A stretch of DNA of 64,000 bases, taken from NCBI RefSeq assembly GCF_914767665.1, contig NC_059504.1, positions 47,647,720 to 47,711,719 on the forward strand, given 5' to 3'. Below are positions 11,479 through 21,286 of this stretch, piece by piece. Each line of letters opens with the position of its first letter. The first letter of the stretch is position 1. The position numbers and the translations under genes were made by a program. The notes below the pieces were generated by a model that saw nothing but the letters and a program-made list of their open reading frames with translations, was not told where the DNA came from and made no database searches. Source of the DNA: Harmonia axyridis. Its lineage: Eukaryota; Arthropoda; Insecta; Coleoptera; Coccinellidae.

Positions 11479-13400
11479 CAGGGTCTTTCACGAGGAACCT
11501 CACCCATATTTATACGGGAAACTACTGAACGTATTTTCATGAAATTCAGCAGTTATTAGTATTTCACGATGCTGATGAAATCTAAAATATTTTCAAGGCA
11601 TGAGCACCTCCGGTTTTTCCGGAAATGACGTCAACTTCCGATTTTCAAATTAGAACACCATTTTTTTATTGCAGAAATAGATTCCTTAGAAAATTTCAAG
11701 TTATTTTGATGTAACATTTTTCAGTTTTGGTTGGAAAATTCTCTCTGAGCGGGAAAATTAAAAAAAAAAATCGAAAATAGAGCTCCGCTGAAACAAGAAT
11801 AACTTCGAGGTTTTTGGATGGAAAATTTTCATTTTTGGGATTTTTCAGGATGTAAGATTGATGTATCCACTTTAAAAATCGAAATCGCGATTCATGATAC
11901 AGGGGATGAAAAAATCGCTTTCAAAGTTAGGGATGACAAAATCGTGAAAAATCAATTTTTTCAAATTAGAACCCCATTTTTTTATGGCCGATATTGAATC
12001 TACGTTAAAAAATAATGTGAGTGTATACATCACACCCTTGCCCTAAAATGGATATTTTCTGAGTTATTCACAAAAAACTGTTTTTCGTCTTGAATTTTCA
12101 GCTATTTCTTTTCCCTTCACGCCAAAAAGTTGAAATTTTCAGGAACTGTTATCTGAACCATGCTGTAGATTTTTCACCCCTTCTTGAAACCGACTTCAAG
12201 TTACTATTAGGAGAACCAGGGCAAACTCTCGCAGTTATAACTAGAGAATTTCTCAAGTTTGTCATGGTTCTGTTAATGGTATCTCTCGTTGGTCTGGGTC
12301 GGTCAGGAAACCTCTCAATGAACAGTCGAATCGTTCTATCTACAACTTTATTACATTCTCCATGAAGTAGAATGAGATTTAAATAATCTTCATTGGTAAC
12401 ATTAGGCATAGTGATTGATTTTATAACTTAATACGAATTATCACCAAATTAATAGTAAACACAAAATGCTACTGAATAGAGAGAAATTTGGCAGATGTAA
12501 TTAATGATACTATTATTAAAAAAAAAGAATGTAAAACATGGTAAGTTTTTGCATATGGTTCATAAGGAATTATTTATTTATCACTGGAGAGAAAACCGAT
12601 GGCCGATTAGTTGAAATAAAGAGGTTTCCGATACAAATTCGAATCAAAATTCGCCATCTATTTAGGAACAACCTGTAACTTTTTTCTCTTGCATATTAGG
12701 GTAGTAAAATCTAAAACATGGTTTAAGTAACAGTTCCTGAAAATTTCATCTTTTTGGCGTGAAGGGAAAAGAAATAGCTGAAAATTCAAGACGAAAAACA
12801 GTTTTTTGTGAATAACTCAGAAAATATCCACTTTAGGGCAAAGGTGTGATGCATACACTCACATTATTTTTTAACGTAGATTCAATATCTGCCATAAAAA
12901 AATGGGGTTCTACTTTGGAAAAATTGATTTTTCACGATTTTGTCATCCCTAACTTTGAAAGCGATTTTTTCACCCCCTGTATCATGAATCGCGATTTCGA
13001 TTTTTAAAGTGGATACATCAATCTTACATCTTGAAAAATCCCAAATATGAAAATTTTCCATCCAAAAACCTCGAAGTTATTCTTGTTTCAGCGGAGCTCT
13101 ATTTTCGATATTTTTTTCGAATTTTCTCGCTCAGAGAGAATTTTTCAACCAAAACTGAAAAATGTTACACCAAAATAACTTGAAATTTTCTAAGGAATCT
13201 ATTTCTGCAATAAAAAAATGGTGTTCTAATTTGAAAAACGGAAGTTGACGTCATTTCCGGAAAAACCGGAGGTGTTCATGCCTTGAAAATATTTTAGATT
13301 TTATCAGCATCGTGAAATACTTATAAGTGCTGAATTTCATGAAAATACGTTCAGTAGTTTCCCGTATAAATATGGGTGAGGTTCCTCGTGAAAGACCCTG
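11479..13400. mobile_element. Long-TIR fold-back transposon, 1.92 kb
   Basis: The left arm (11479-about 12170) and the right arm (about 12709-13400) are near-identical inverse copies of about 690 bp. The element starts CAGGGTCTTTCACG and ends with its inverse, flanked by TA at 11477-11478 and 13401-13402. Arm words such as CCGGTTTTTCCGGAAATGACG are kept on both sides. The ~540 bp centre holds only the N-terminal part of a transposase (12149-12409, minus). It is therefore a deletion derivative that needs transposase from another source. Confidence 0.85.
12149..12409 (-). pseudogene. Tc1/mariner-type transposase, N-terminal HTH only
   Basis: The minus-strand peptide begins MPNVTNEDYLNLILLHGECN and continues with RTIRLFIERFPDRPRPTRDTI, RTMTNLR. 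This is the N-terminal helix-turn-helix pattern (E-x-D-hydrophobic, GEC, ERFPxRPxPTxxTI) of insect transposases with long TIRs. After about residue 53 the frame runs into arm sequence. No DDE motifs are present, so it cannot catalyse transposition, though a DNA-binding peptide is conceivable. Confidence 0.65.
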
Positions 13401-13842
13401 TATATTGTATCGATAATTTCTGACACTATCGAAATGTATCGAAATATGTAAGAGTAAAATATCGATATATATCGCTGTGATATTTTGGTGTGAGAAAATT
13501 CTGTTGATTTGAATAAAGTTTTTCTATCATAGAGGATAATAATAAGATTCAGATGACAAGATTCAGTGGAAAACGACATATTTAGTAGTTTGCTTCCATT
13601 TTTATGGAGTATTTTGTCCTCCTGAACATTTATAGGGACATTGATGTTGACGAGGACGCTGTGATTACAAGGTTTTCAAAGGGTTCAAAGTTTTAAAGAC
13701 CAAATTAGATTTTGTGATGTAGTTGCCAATTGTCTTCTTTTTTTCATATTAAACAATCTAATTTTTTTTAAATTTCTACCTGAATGGTTAAAACCCTGAT
13801 AGGTAAATAATGGCATTATAATACAACAAATACATAAGGGTA
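13401..13842. other. Intergenic sequence
   Basis: No gene is recognised between the fold-back element and the mariner TIR. Confidence 0.4.
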
Positions 13843-15144
13843 CAACTTTTTTTGCGAAATTTGTAATTTGTAAAAAACTGGTTATACATTTATAATTCAA
13901 AGTATTGCCCATCGCTGGTCACTACTTTCTCCCATCTTTCGGACAGCGTACGAATTGAAAAAACTGGTCATCTTTTGAAGCGATCCACGAATCGATTCAA
14001 GTTTTTACTTCTTCATAAGATCGGAAGTGTTGGTCAGCCAGGCCGTGTGCTATTAATTGAAACAAGTGATAGTCCGTGGGAGCAACGTCTGGAGAATACG
14101 TCGGGTAGGGTTGTGGGGTAGGAATTCCCATTTTAACGTTTCCAAGTATATCTTGACTACTTTCGCAACATGGGGTCGAGCATTGTCATGCAGTAAAATC
14201 AATTCATCTTCTCTCTCGTTGTATTGCGACGGTTTGTTTTTCAATGCTCGGTACAAACGCATTAATTGCGTTCGATAACGATCGCCTGTGATTCTTTCAG
14301 TCATAATACACTACGCCGAGCTGGTCCCACCAAATACTGAGCATGACCTTAGAACCGTGAATATTCGGTTTGGCCGTCGATGTGGAAGCATTGTCAGGAT
14401 ATCCTCATGATTTTATGCGCTTGGGATTATCGTAATGAACCCATTTTTCGTCTCCAGTCCCAATCCGATGCAGAAACCCCTTCCGTCTTTTTCTTGCAAG
14501 CAGCTGTTCACAAGTAAATAAACGTCGTTCAAACACCTCGCGGCTTCAACTCGTACCGCACCCAATTTCCTTGTTTCTGAGTCATTCCTATGACTTTCAG
14601 GCGTTTTGAAATGGCTTTTAGTGTCACTCCTATTGATCCTACAATTATTGTTGCGTTTGACATGAGTCTTGATCAATTATTGCCTCCAATTCTGCATCTT
14701 CAAAAAACTTCTCTCTTCCACCGCGATGCTGGTCTTCGACATCAAAATCACCATTCTTGAAGCGTTGAAACCACTCATCTATATCTTTATTTATTTAATC
14801 AAACGGAACAAGCCATTTTACAGATGTACCAGAAAATAACTAAACCTAGACATAAACAATATCGTTCTCACTATAGGTATTTGAAAGCATTCGATGAACC
14901 TCAGCCGCGGATTTTTTCATATTTTAATGGAAAATTGAAACCTCCTGCAAATGACGAGAATTTGGCTCGTAAGCTAACATGGTTAATCGTGAATAACTTT
15001 ATGATGCAGACACAAATCGACTAACATGTCAATGGCGTTATGTTCACAAATACCTAAACTTATTGTATGACATCTACGATATATTTATTTCTACTACCAC
15101 TTACCGTTACAGCCATCTATTGCAAAACGGTGGACGCAAAGTTG
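13843..15144 (-). mobile_element. Full-length DD34D mariner, 1.3 kb
   Basis: The ends are TACAACTTTTTTTGCG at the left and, inverted, TACAACTTTGCGTCCACCG at the right, with TA at 13841-13842 and 15145-15146. The 1302 bp length is the mariner norm. Related copies lie at 21287-22840 and 34083-34575. The whole interior is occupied by the minus-strand transposase pseudogene. Confidence 0.8.
13890..14980 (-). pseudogene. Mariner DD34D transposase pseudogene
   Basis: The start MLAYEPNSRHLQEV is followed by KKSAAEVHRMLSNTY, then (after about 85-100 bp of unrelated sequence near 14786-14872) WFQRFKNGDFDVED, ISKRLKVIGMTQKQGNWV, LHRIGTGDEKWVHYD with the first catalytic Asp, the WWDQLGVVYY motif, ITGDRYRTQL, LLHDNARPHVAK with the second Asp, and a C-terminus ending SDGQYFEL and a stop. 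Frameshifts and stops break it at several points, including just after the HNP segment where YSPDVAP is expected. The family is a very common insect mariner; this copy is dead. Confidence 0.8.
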
Positions 15145-15146
15145 TA

Positions 15147-15559
15147 CGCCTTATATAAATATTCATATGAATATCTAAATATAAATATTTTTGAGAGGTA
15201 AGGCTTGATATCGGTATAATCTGGGATTTGGTCCCATAGAAATACTCGAAGCACATAACGGCGAACCCCCTCAAAATTTAAGGCTAGGACCGCCCTTGAT
15301 TTGTCGTCATGGAAAGTTATTTGCATCAAATATTTTCATGTGAGCAAGGGCGAAACGGTATGTTCTAGGAAAGAAGTCATATAGAATTCTACCCTAGAAT
15401 CAGCATAGGATACCGAGTGAATCGTCTAAAATCAGCTAACGATACAAGGTTTCCGAAAAAAATCTTTTATTTTCTAGAGGGATACCCAGTGAAGGATCTA
15501 CCGGCATAGTGACGGGGTCCAAGGGGCGGAGCCCCTTCGGCGAGCAGAGCGAGTGTATA
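15147..15559. other. Unassigned stretch with a GC-rich stem
   Basis: A 70-codon minus-strand open frame (15117-15329) overlaps the mariner end and has no known motif. At about 15505-15545, AAGGGGCGGAGCCCCTT is a near-perfect palindrome next to CGGCGAGCAGAGCGAG, unlike the AT-rich surroundings. It may belong to the decayed coding region just to the right. Confidence 0.35.
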
Positions 15560-16130
15560 TTCTAGAAGCCTTTAGCTATCCACATCATAACGAAATTATA
15601 CCTAATAAGGACCCATATTCCAGTCCATAGAAAGTGCAACATTAGACGACAACAATGCTCAAGATTTTTGCGAAATCCCTCATCATATGAAATATGATCT
15701 TAAACGAACCGATATTGGGTCACGTCGAAGCTCATAACGTCCTTTTCAATATACTTTAATCCGAGTTGATTATATCTCTCGATGACACGAGAAGATTATT
15801 CTAATCCTGTCACAAGCGAACAACCGTAGTACTCCTTAACGATCTCGTCTATTAGCGAACCCAGGATCAAAATTGAAACGTCTCTAGTTATCCATAAGTT
15901 ATGACCGTATTAATATTTTTCTGGCTTTCGAGAGAAGCACTCCCGTAAGTGCAATTGCAATAACAGTGCACAATACGTCGTAATTATGTATTTAACCTCG
16001 ACGGGTAGGACTCGAACGGTTCGATTAGAGGGGACAGGATAAAAGAATGGGCCCTATTGAGAGCACAAATAAACGGCGGTATCTTCCATACAGAGAATGC
16101 CATATGGTGGATAAACTACCAGAAATCAAA
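15560..16130 (-). pseudogene. Unidentified decayed coding region
   Basis: One minus-strand frame reads as protein-like sequence for about 190 codons with only about five stops. Legible pieces include VRVLPVEVKYIITTYCALLL, GHNLWITRDVSILILGSLID, EIVKEYYGCSLVTGLE, RVIERYNQLGLKYIEKDVM and YDEGFRKNLEHCC. Codon-position composition looks coding, unlike the flanks. I do not recognise the family. It is not one of the transposases or RTs seen here. A captured viral gene or a lost host gene are both possible, and nothing in the sequence decides between them. Confidence 0.4.
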
Positions 16131-16656
16131 ACAGCGGGGATTTAATAGTGGTCTTGCATAATTGAGGAGGCGTTTAGAATGCTCGAATTCGGATGTGTGT
16201 AGAGGAGGAATATGAGACTGCTAATTTTGCACGAAGCTTGTTGCTTAAAATATTAGAAAAGCGCTGACGTGCAGTTTGAAGCTTTTACGGACTCAAATTC
16301 ATATGCATGTAATATTTCTACGAGAGTAGAATTTTTGTTTCATTTTTTTCAATGTTTTCTATCCCTCTTCTTCTGGACCTCAGTAAAACTCCTCAGAAGC
16401 TTTTGGCTTCTACGAGTTAATAACAGGTTTTCTTTTTTGTTACCATGTACTATGTACCAACGTCACTTTTTATTTTGTTTTGATTTGCTAAATTCTGCAA
16501 AACTATTTTTATAATCAACTATTTTTGATATTTATTTTGAGACTATTCCAATATCTATGAATAAAAAGGATGGTTAACTGATTTGACAGTAAAGTACCCG
16601 ATAAATAGATATAAACTTGTGAAATCACTGAAAAGCCCTATAAATATGGGTCCACC
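16131..16656. other. Intergenic sequence
   Basis: No gene is recognised. An 81-codon open frame at 16269-16514 is AT-rich and motif-free. Confidence 0.35.
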
Positions 16657-17170
16657 ATAGAGTAATAAACATAGAGGAAGTATATGAAATTTTTACATGT
16701 CCCCAATATGGTAAGATTACGTTGTCGGATTGTGATATATTTTCAAATCCACAATTTTTCTATATCATTATGTGAATGTTTATTGTAACGAATGAAATAT
16801 ATTTATTTGTGTGATTCCCGATTTAATATGCAAATTTGAATATTTGGAATGCGATATTTTTCATAATTGTCGAATTTATAATAAGCAGAATATTTATTAT
16901 TTTCTGTATCTACTTGCTGAACTACAAGATTTGGCAACTTTTGCTCTCTTAGTATCATCGGTTGTTTCACGTCGTTTGCCGCGCTTGGAGTTTGTTTTCT
17001 GAATTTCTGATATATTCAGGTATTTATTTCAGTATATTTTGAGTTAATACGAAACGTTGATTCACTATGCGACATAAGAAGTGCGTTGGTTGTGGAGAAA
17101 CTCGCTAATTGAGTGAAATATCGTATCACTGAATATTTTCATGTTAGCGCGCTTCATGTCAAAGTTTTGT
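16657..17170 (+). mobile_element. P-like THAP miniature element, copy 1 (3' truncated)
   Basis: Starts CATAGAGTAATAAACATAG and matches the reverse complement of 19748-20339 until about 17170, where similarity stops, so the second TIR is missing. It contains a short ATG frame (17067-17108) reading MRHKKCVGCGETR, the opening C-x2-C of a THAP-like zinc finger, followed by a stop. Non-autonomous. Confidence 0.5.
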
Positions 17171-17312
17171 GTGCTGCGAAATGAATAACCATACACGTTG
17201 TTGACTGTTTGATTTCACTTTCTTAAACATTTTAGGTGGCATAGCATTGTGATATGTACCATTTTTATGAAGTTGCAGAGGTGAGCGCAATTCCCCCTGT
17301 TTCCCCTACATA
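17171..17312. other. Short intergenic gap
   Basis: Nothing recognised. Confidence 0.3.
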
Positions 17313-18114
17313 CAGGGTGTCCCGTAAAGACCACTTCAAACCAAGGGAGAATGTAGATCAAACGATAACCTACCTGCTATGACAAAATTCCCATTATAAA
17401 AGTCTTATCTATCTTATATATCCTTGGTACAGAAAGACTCGTCGCTCCAAATGATCTTATTAAAAAATCTGGATCTGCATGATGTTTTCCAGAATTTGCC
17501 GGCAAAATTGAATTTCGTTGAGGTGAATAATTATGCGAGTAATATTTTCGCACGTAAACAATTGCCATTGTTCACTAAGTAATGCAACATCGAAGATTTC
17601 TTAACAGAATTGACAAACTTGATTTTGTCAGAAACGTACCCATTTGGATAAAAACAGCCACATCTTTTTTCTTTGAATAACAAATGACTTGTGTGATACC
17701 TCTTTGAAATCACTATAAAATAGACTATGTATTGGTGTAATGTGCAGCAGTAGCTCGGTACATTTTTTTCCACTACGATGGGCTAAACTTCCTTAACAAA
17801 ATAATCCACTACCAAAATTTCCAATAAAAATATTTCTCATAGCCCCCCTTTAAAATTTTCGGAGGATGTTTTTAATGTAAACGTTAAAATCCTTCTTCAG
17901 CAATATTTTACTGAAAAAATTAACCAGAAAGATGTATAATTGTACCAACCGTAAGGGCAAAACTATTGAAAGGGTCGAAAATTAATTATTTTCAAAAAAA
18001 AAAAATATCTCGAAAACGGTAAGTCTTTTATAATGGGAATTTTGTCATAGCAGGTGGGTTATTCTTTGATCTACATTTTCCCTCGGTTTGACGTGGTCTT
18101 TACGGGACGGCCTG
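17313..18114. mobile_element. Fold-back transposon, 802 bp
   Basis: The ends are CAGGGTGTCCCGTAAAGACC and the inverse of CAGGCCGTCCCGTAAAGACC, with TA on both sides (17311-17312, 18115-18116). Inverse arms of about 95 bp run to about 17408 and from about 18020. The minus strand of the centre has a scrambled transposase piece (17425-17510). QFCRQILENIMQ is followed in another frame by FFNKIIWSDES with what looks like the first catalytic Asp. It is a deletion derivative. Confidence 0.75.
17425..17510 (-). pseudogene. DDE transposase scrap around the first catalytic Asp
   Basis: The minus-strand frames give QFCRQILENIMQ and then, after a frameshift, DPDF and FFNKIIWSDES. This matches the R-x-x-F-C-x-x-(I/L)-L-x...F-x-K-I-(I/L)-(W/F)-S-D-E pattern of Tc1/mariner-type transposases. 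It is too short to assign to a family. Confidence 0.5.
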
Positions 18115-18160
18115 TATAACATTATATCTTCACAAATCCTCAATTCTAGTCACCAGAATC

Positions 18161-18586
18161 TCAGGAATGCGAACAAATCCAGAAAAAATCAATATATGTA
18201 GTTTGTCCGAGTAGAAGGTCACGAAAATGCCCCCTGCGGGTAGGAAACCCTACACCCCAAGCCGTTTCTTTCGTCGATGACGTCGTCGTCGCATCAAATG
18301 TGACATCCCTGTCGGGTAAATCTAATGACGCGTGTAAAACAATGTGTTGCGGACATAAACACATCACGGGCGTGTCGTCTCGAAACACGCATTTTGACGT
18401 GGGAATCTGAAGAATCACCGCGGGGTGGACGAGGTTGAAACACAAGTAGCTCCCGGTGTTACTCTCCGTCGAGGAGGAGAAGGAGTCTTTGTTGTTGATG
18501 TTCAATCCACATCGGTACGTATCAACGAACGTTGTTAGATTGGAATCAATATGTATGAAATACATGATGTGGATAATCGCTGACAT
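18161..18586 (-). CDS. Candidate host exon, 141 codons, unidentified
   Basis: This is the longest open frame here that no transposon explains. Between about 18220 and 18510 the codons are GC-rich at the third position (for example AAC ACC GGG AGC TAC, AAC CTC GTC CAC CCC GCG) while the flanks are AT-rich. That is a strong sign of selection on protein. The peptide has Cys residues in YRCG, YLCFN, SKCVF and MCLCPQH and ends its GC-rich part at GVGFPTRRGHFRDLL. I do not recognise the family. The first ATG at 18586 need not be the true start. A splice acceptor could lie just upstream (AATATGTCAG). It may be one exon of a spliced, possibly secreted or membrane protein. Confidence 0.4.
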   Translation of the reverse strand: MSAIIHIMYFIHIDSNLTTFVDTYRCGLNINNKDSFSSSTESNTGSYLCFNLVHPAVILQIPTSKCVFRDDTPVMCLCPQHIVLHASLDLPDRDVTFDATTTSSTKETAWGVGFPTRRGHFRDLLLGQTTYIDFFWICSHS

Positions 18587-19199
18587 ATTTTCGTAAGTAT
18601 TAACATAAGAGCGTTTAACTTTTCCGAAAAAGATTGGAAAAACACCGAAGTAAGTAGGTAATACTTAAACAAGAAGCATGAGTGCTGGTGGCAACAAAAA
18701 TCCGAGTCGAATACGAGGATTTTTCAATCAGCACCAATGCTTTCTTTCAAAATAATACGTGTTTTTTCGTTTTTTTTTTCTCAAAAAAAATTTCATGAGA
18801 CCATAGTTACTTGTTATCAAAGGTATTGTAATTTTTGGTGACTGAAGCTGTACAATTTTTGTCGCAGGTAAACTTGAAAAAATTGCTGAAAGGTGCTGTC
18901 ATACAGTTTTTTCATCTAGAAACCAATTTTAATTCAAAATTGGGCGTTTGTGATTGGTGGAATTAAGACGAGGGAAATAGTCCTCCAAAATGTGTGCCTG
19001 GAGCTGTGGAAATAGTGAGGGTTGGCTTCATTTTTCGGAGATAGATGTCGGAAAATTTATTGAATTCTCCTTGGAGTTTATGAGTGTTCAAAGATTGAAC
19101 ACTTTGAATAAGAATACAACAAAGAAATATTGTTGGAATTTTTTTCGTTATAATCTGGTAGATAATTTCATGCCAACTATTTTTTAAACATGATTCACG
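18587..19199. other. Intergenic sequence
   Basis: No gene is recognised. Two overlapping frames at 18963-19229 lie on opposite strands and lack motifs. Confidence 0.35.
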
Positions 19200-19560
19200 G
19201 CATATGACTTCCGCGGCTTCAAAGTACATAGAACATCCGATCAGTCCAGTTTTTCACTACCTTTTCCTATAAATCTGGCCATATAGCGTCAAGCGTCAAT
19301 GATGGCTTGAATATTGTCTTCAAATGATTCAAGAGTTGCTGGTTTGTTGGAATAAACCAATGACTCAACATAACCTCATTGAAAGTAATCGAGAGGCGTC
19401 AAGTCGCACGAACAAGGGGGCCAGTTAACAGGACTACTTCTAGAAATGTTGTCGCCAAATTGATTTTCCAATAAATTCTTGATTATGCGTGCTGTCTGGC
19501 AAGTTGCTCCGTATTATTGAAATTAAATATCATCGGGATTTATTCAGAATGTAAGGCCCA
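19200..19560 (-). pseudogene. DD41D-related transposase fragment, diverged lineage
   Basis: The minus strand reads YGATCQTARIIKNLLENQFG, then VNWPP, CSCDLTPLDYF, GYVESLVYSNKPATLESFED and NIQAIIDA. It matches copies A-I in layout but only about half the residues, so it is a separate, older family. There is a stop after LDYFQ and other breaks. No TIRs were recognised. Confidence 0.7.
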
Positions 19561-19747
19561 TTTTATTCAGTCACTAAAGTATTCTTCAGTTGAATAGATT
19601 TGTTCTATATACTATCAAATACCATCAGACGCAATTATTTCAATGTTGACTTGTGTCAGTTCACATCAGTAAACTGTATTTTTATGTTCTGTGGTCCTAT
19701 GTCCCCATTCGCCATTTTAAGGCTCAATTTGAACAAATTGTCGCCAC

Positions 19748-20339
19748 CTCAGAGTAATAAACATAGATAGAGAAAACATAGGTCATTTTCAGTGAGCAAA
19801 TTTTGTCCCCAATATGAATTATCAAATTTGACATGAAGCGCGCGGAAATGAAAACATATATTAGTGATACGATATTTCACTCAATTCGCAAGTTTCTCCA
19901 CAAAGAACGCACTTCTTATGTCCCATAGTGAATCAACGTTTTATATTAACTCAATATATATTGAGGTGAATACCTAAATATATCAGAAATTCAGAAAACA
20001 AACTTCAAGCACGCCAAACGACGTGAAACATCGGATGACACTACGAGAGCAATAGTTGCACACCTTGGATTTCAGCAGATAGATACATAAAATAATAAAT
20101 ATTCTGCTTATTATAAATTCGACAACTAGGATAAATATCGGATTCCAAATATTTAAATTAATAAATTTAATCGGAAATCACTCAAATAAATATATTTCAT
20201 TCAATATAATATACACTTTTAATGATAAAGTAAAATTGTGGATTTGAAAATTCATCATAATCCGACAACGTAATCTAACCATGTTGGGCATATGTACAAA
20301 TTGCGTATACCTCCTCTATCTATGTTTATTACTCTATGA
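19748..20339 (-). mobile_element. P-like THAP miniature element, copy 2 (complete)
   Basis: The ends are CTCAGAGTAATAAACATAGA and the inverse of TCATAGAGTAATAAACATAG. The flanks TCGCCAC at 19741-19747 and 20340-20346 form a 7-8 bp target duplication. The minus strand at 19861-19926 encodes MGHKKCVLCGETCELSEISY with a final H before the stop. This looks like the first exon of a THAP-type transposase. The CA...TG-like ends, the TIR resemblance to the P element and the 8 bp-class target site suggest a P-superfamily relic; this is inference. Other copies are at 16657 and 42785. Confidence 0.55.
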
Positions 20340-20346
20340 TCGCCAC

Positions 20347-21286
20347 TATGTTCAATTAAGTCACTGTAGCTATAAAATGATGAGAATGTCATAGGAAATG
20401 ATGTTTAAATCAATAAGAGTACCAGCAACCCCTTCAAGAGTCGCCAGTTTTCAAGGGTGAGTGGAAACTCTTGTATTTCCTTCACAGACCATAGATCCCT
20501 CGTAATTGGGTATATCTATGAATCTTCTTCCCTGACTACGCCCCGTAATCTTTCTTTTGGTACTTAACAACGTTATTACACTACCCTTAATCAAAAGATC
20601 TCTTTTATTTGACCCCTGTGTGGCGGTTTCATCGATTCACAATCCCTCCAATATGCTAATAGTCTCTGTGGCTCTGGCAGAGCGCTGAAAGCATACGATG
20701 TAAGCAAGCAGCAGCTCTCATTAGCCAGAATAAGCGAATAACCACTGATTCCATTTCTATCCGTGGTAATTACCTGGCATTGATGTACCCAGACAAAGTG
20801 CCCAGGGCTGCGCAAAATGCATCGGACCGTACGCTAACATTTTGGGGCACATGGTTATTGTTACTTACGTATTTGCTTCGGCATGACGTAATGCGAGAGT
20901 TAAGGCTACAACTACCCGCCGGGATCTGATTGAAGGCCATCTGATTGAATTGATGGAAGCTGCACATGCTTTGACAGTAAATTAGTATTCCTGTAACAAA
21001 AAAAAAAGAATAACATACAGAGTGTCAAAAAAAGCGAAGCAACAAGTGTATAATTCTTGTATGAAGAATTATTAAGCAAAATCCTCGCATCCGTCGATTT
21101 TTATTTTCAAAGCAAGTTGCGCAATGCATTTCACAATTTGATATTTATAATCCTCCAATCCCTACCCCTCAGAACTTTTTTTCAAAATGGACTGTGGTAT
21201 AACAAATGAGAGACCATTCGATTATTATTATTACTTTGATAGGTCTCACAAAGGCCTAGAAGAGATGTAGACATGATATTAGGTGT
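20347..21286. other. Intergenic, GC-richer at 20560-20960
   Basis: 20560-20960 is GC-richer with no sustained reading frame and could be a conserved non-coding element. At about 21016 TACAGAGTGTC looks like another TA-flanked transposon terminus without a partner. No gene is supported. Confidence 0.35.
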
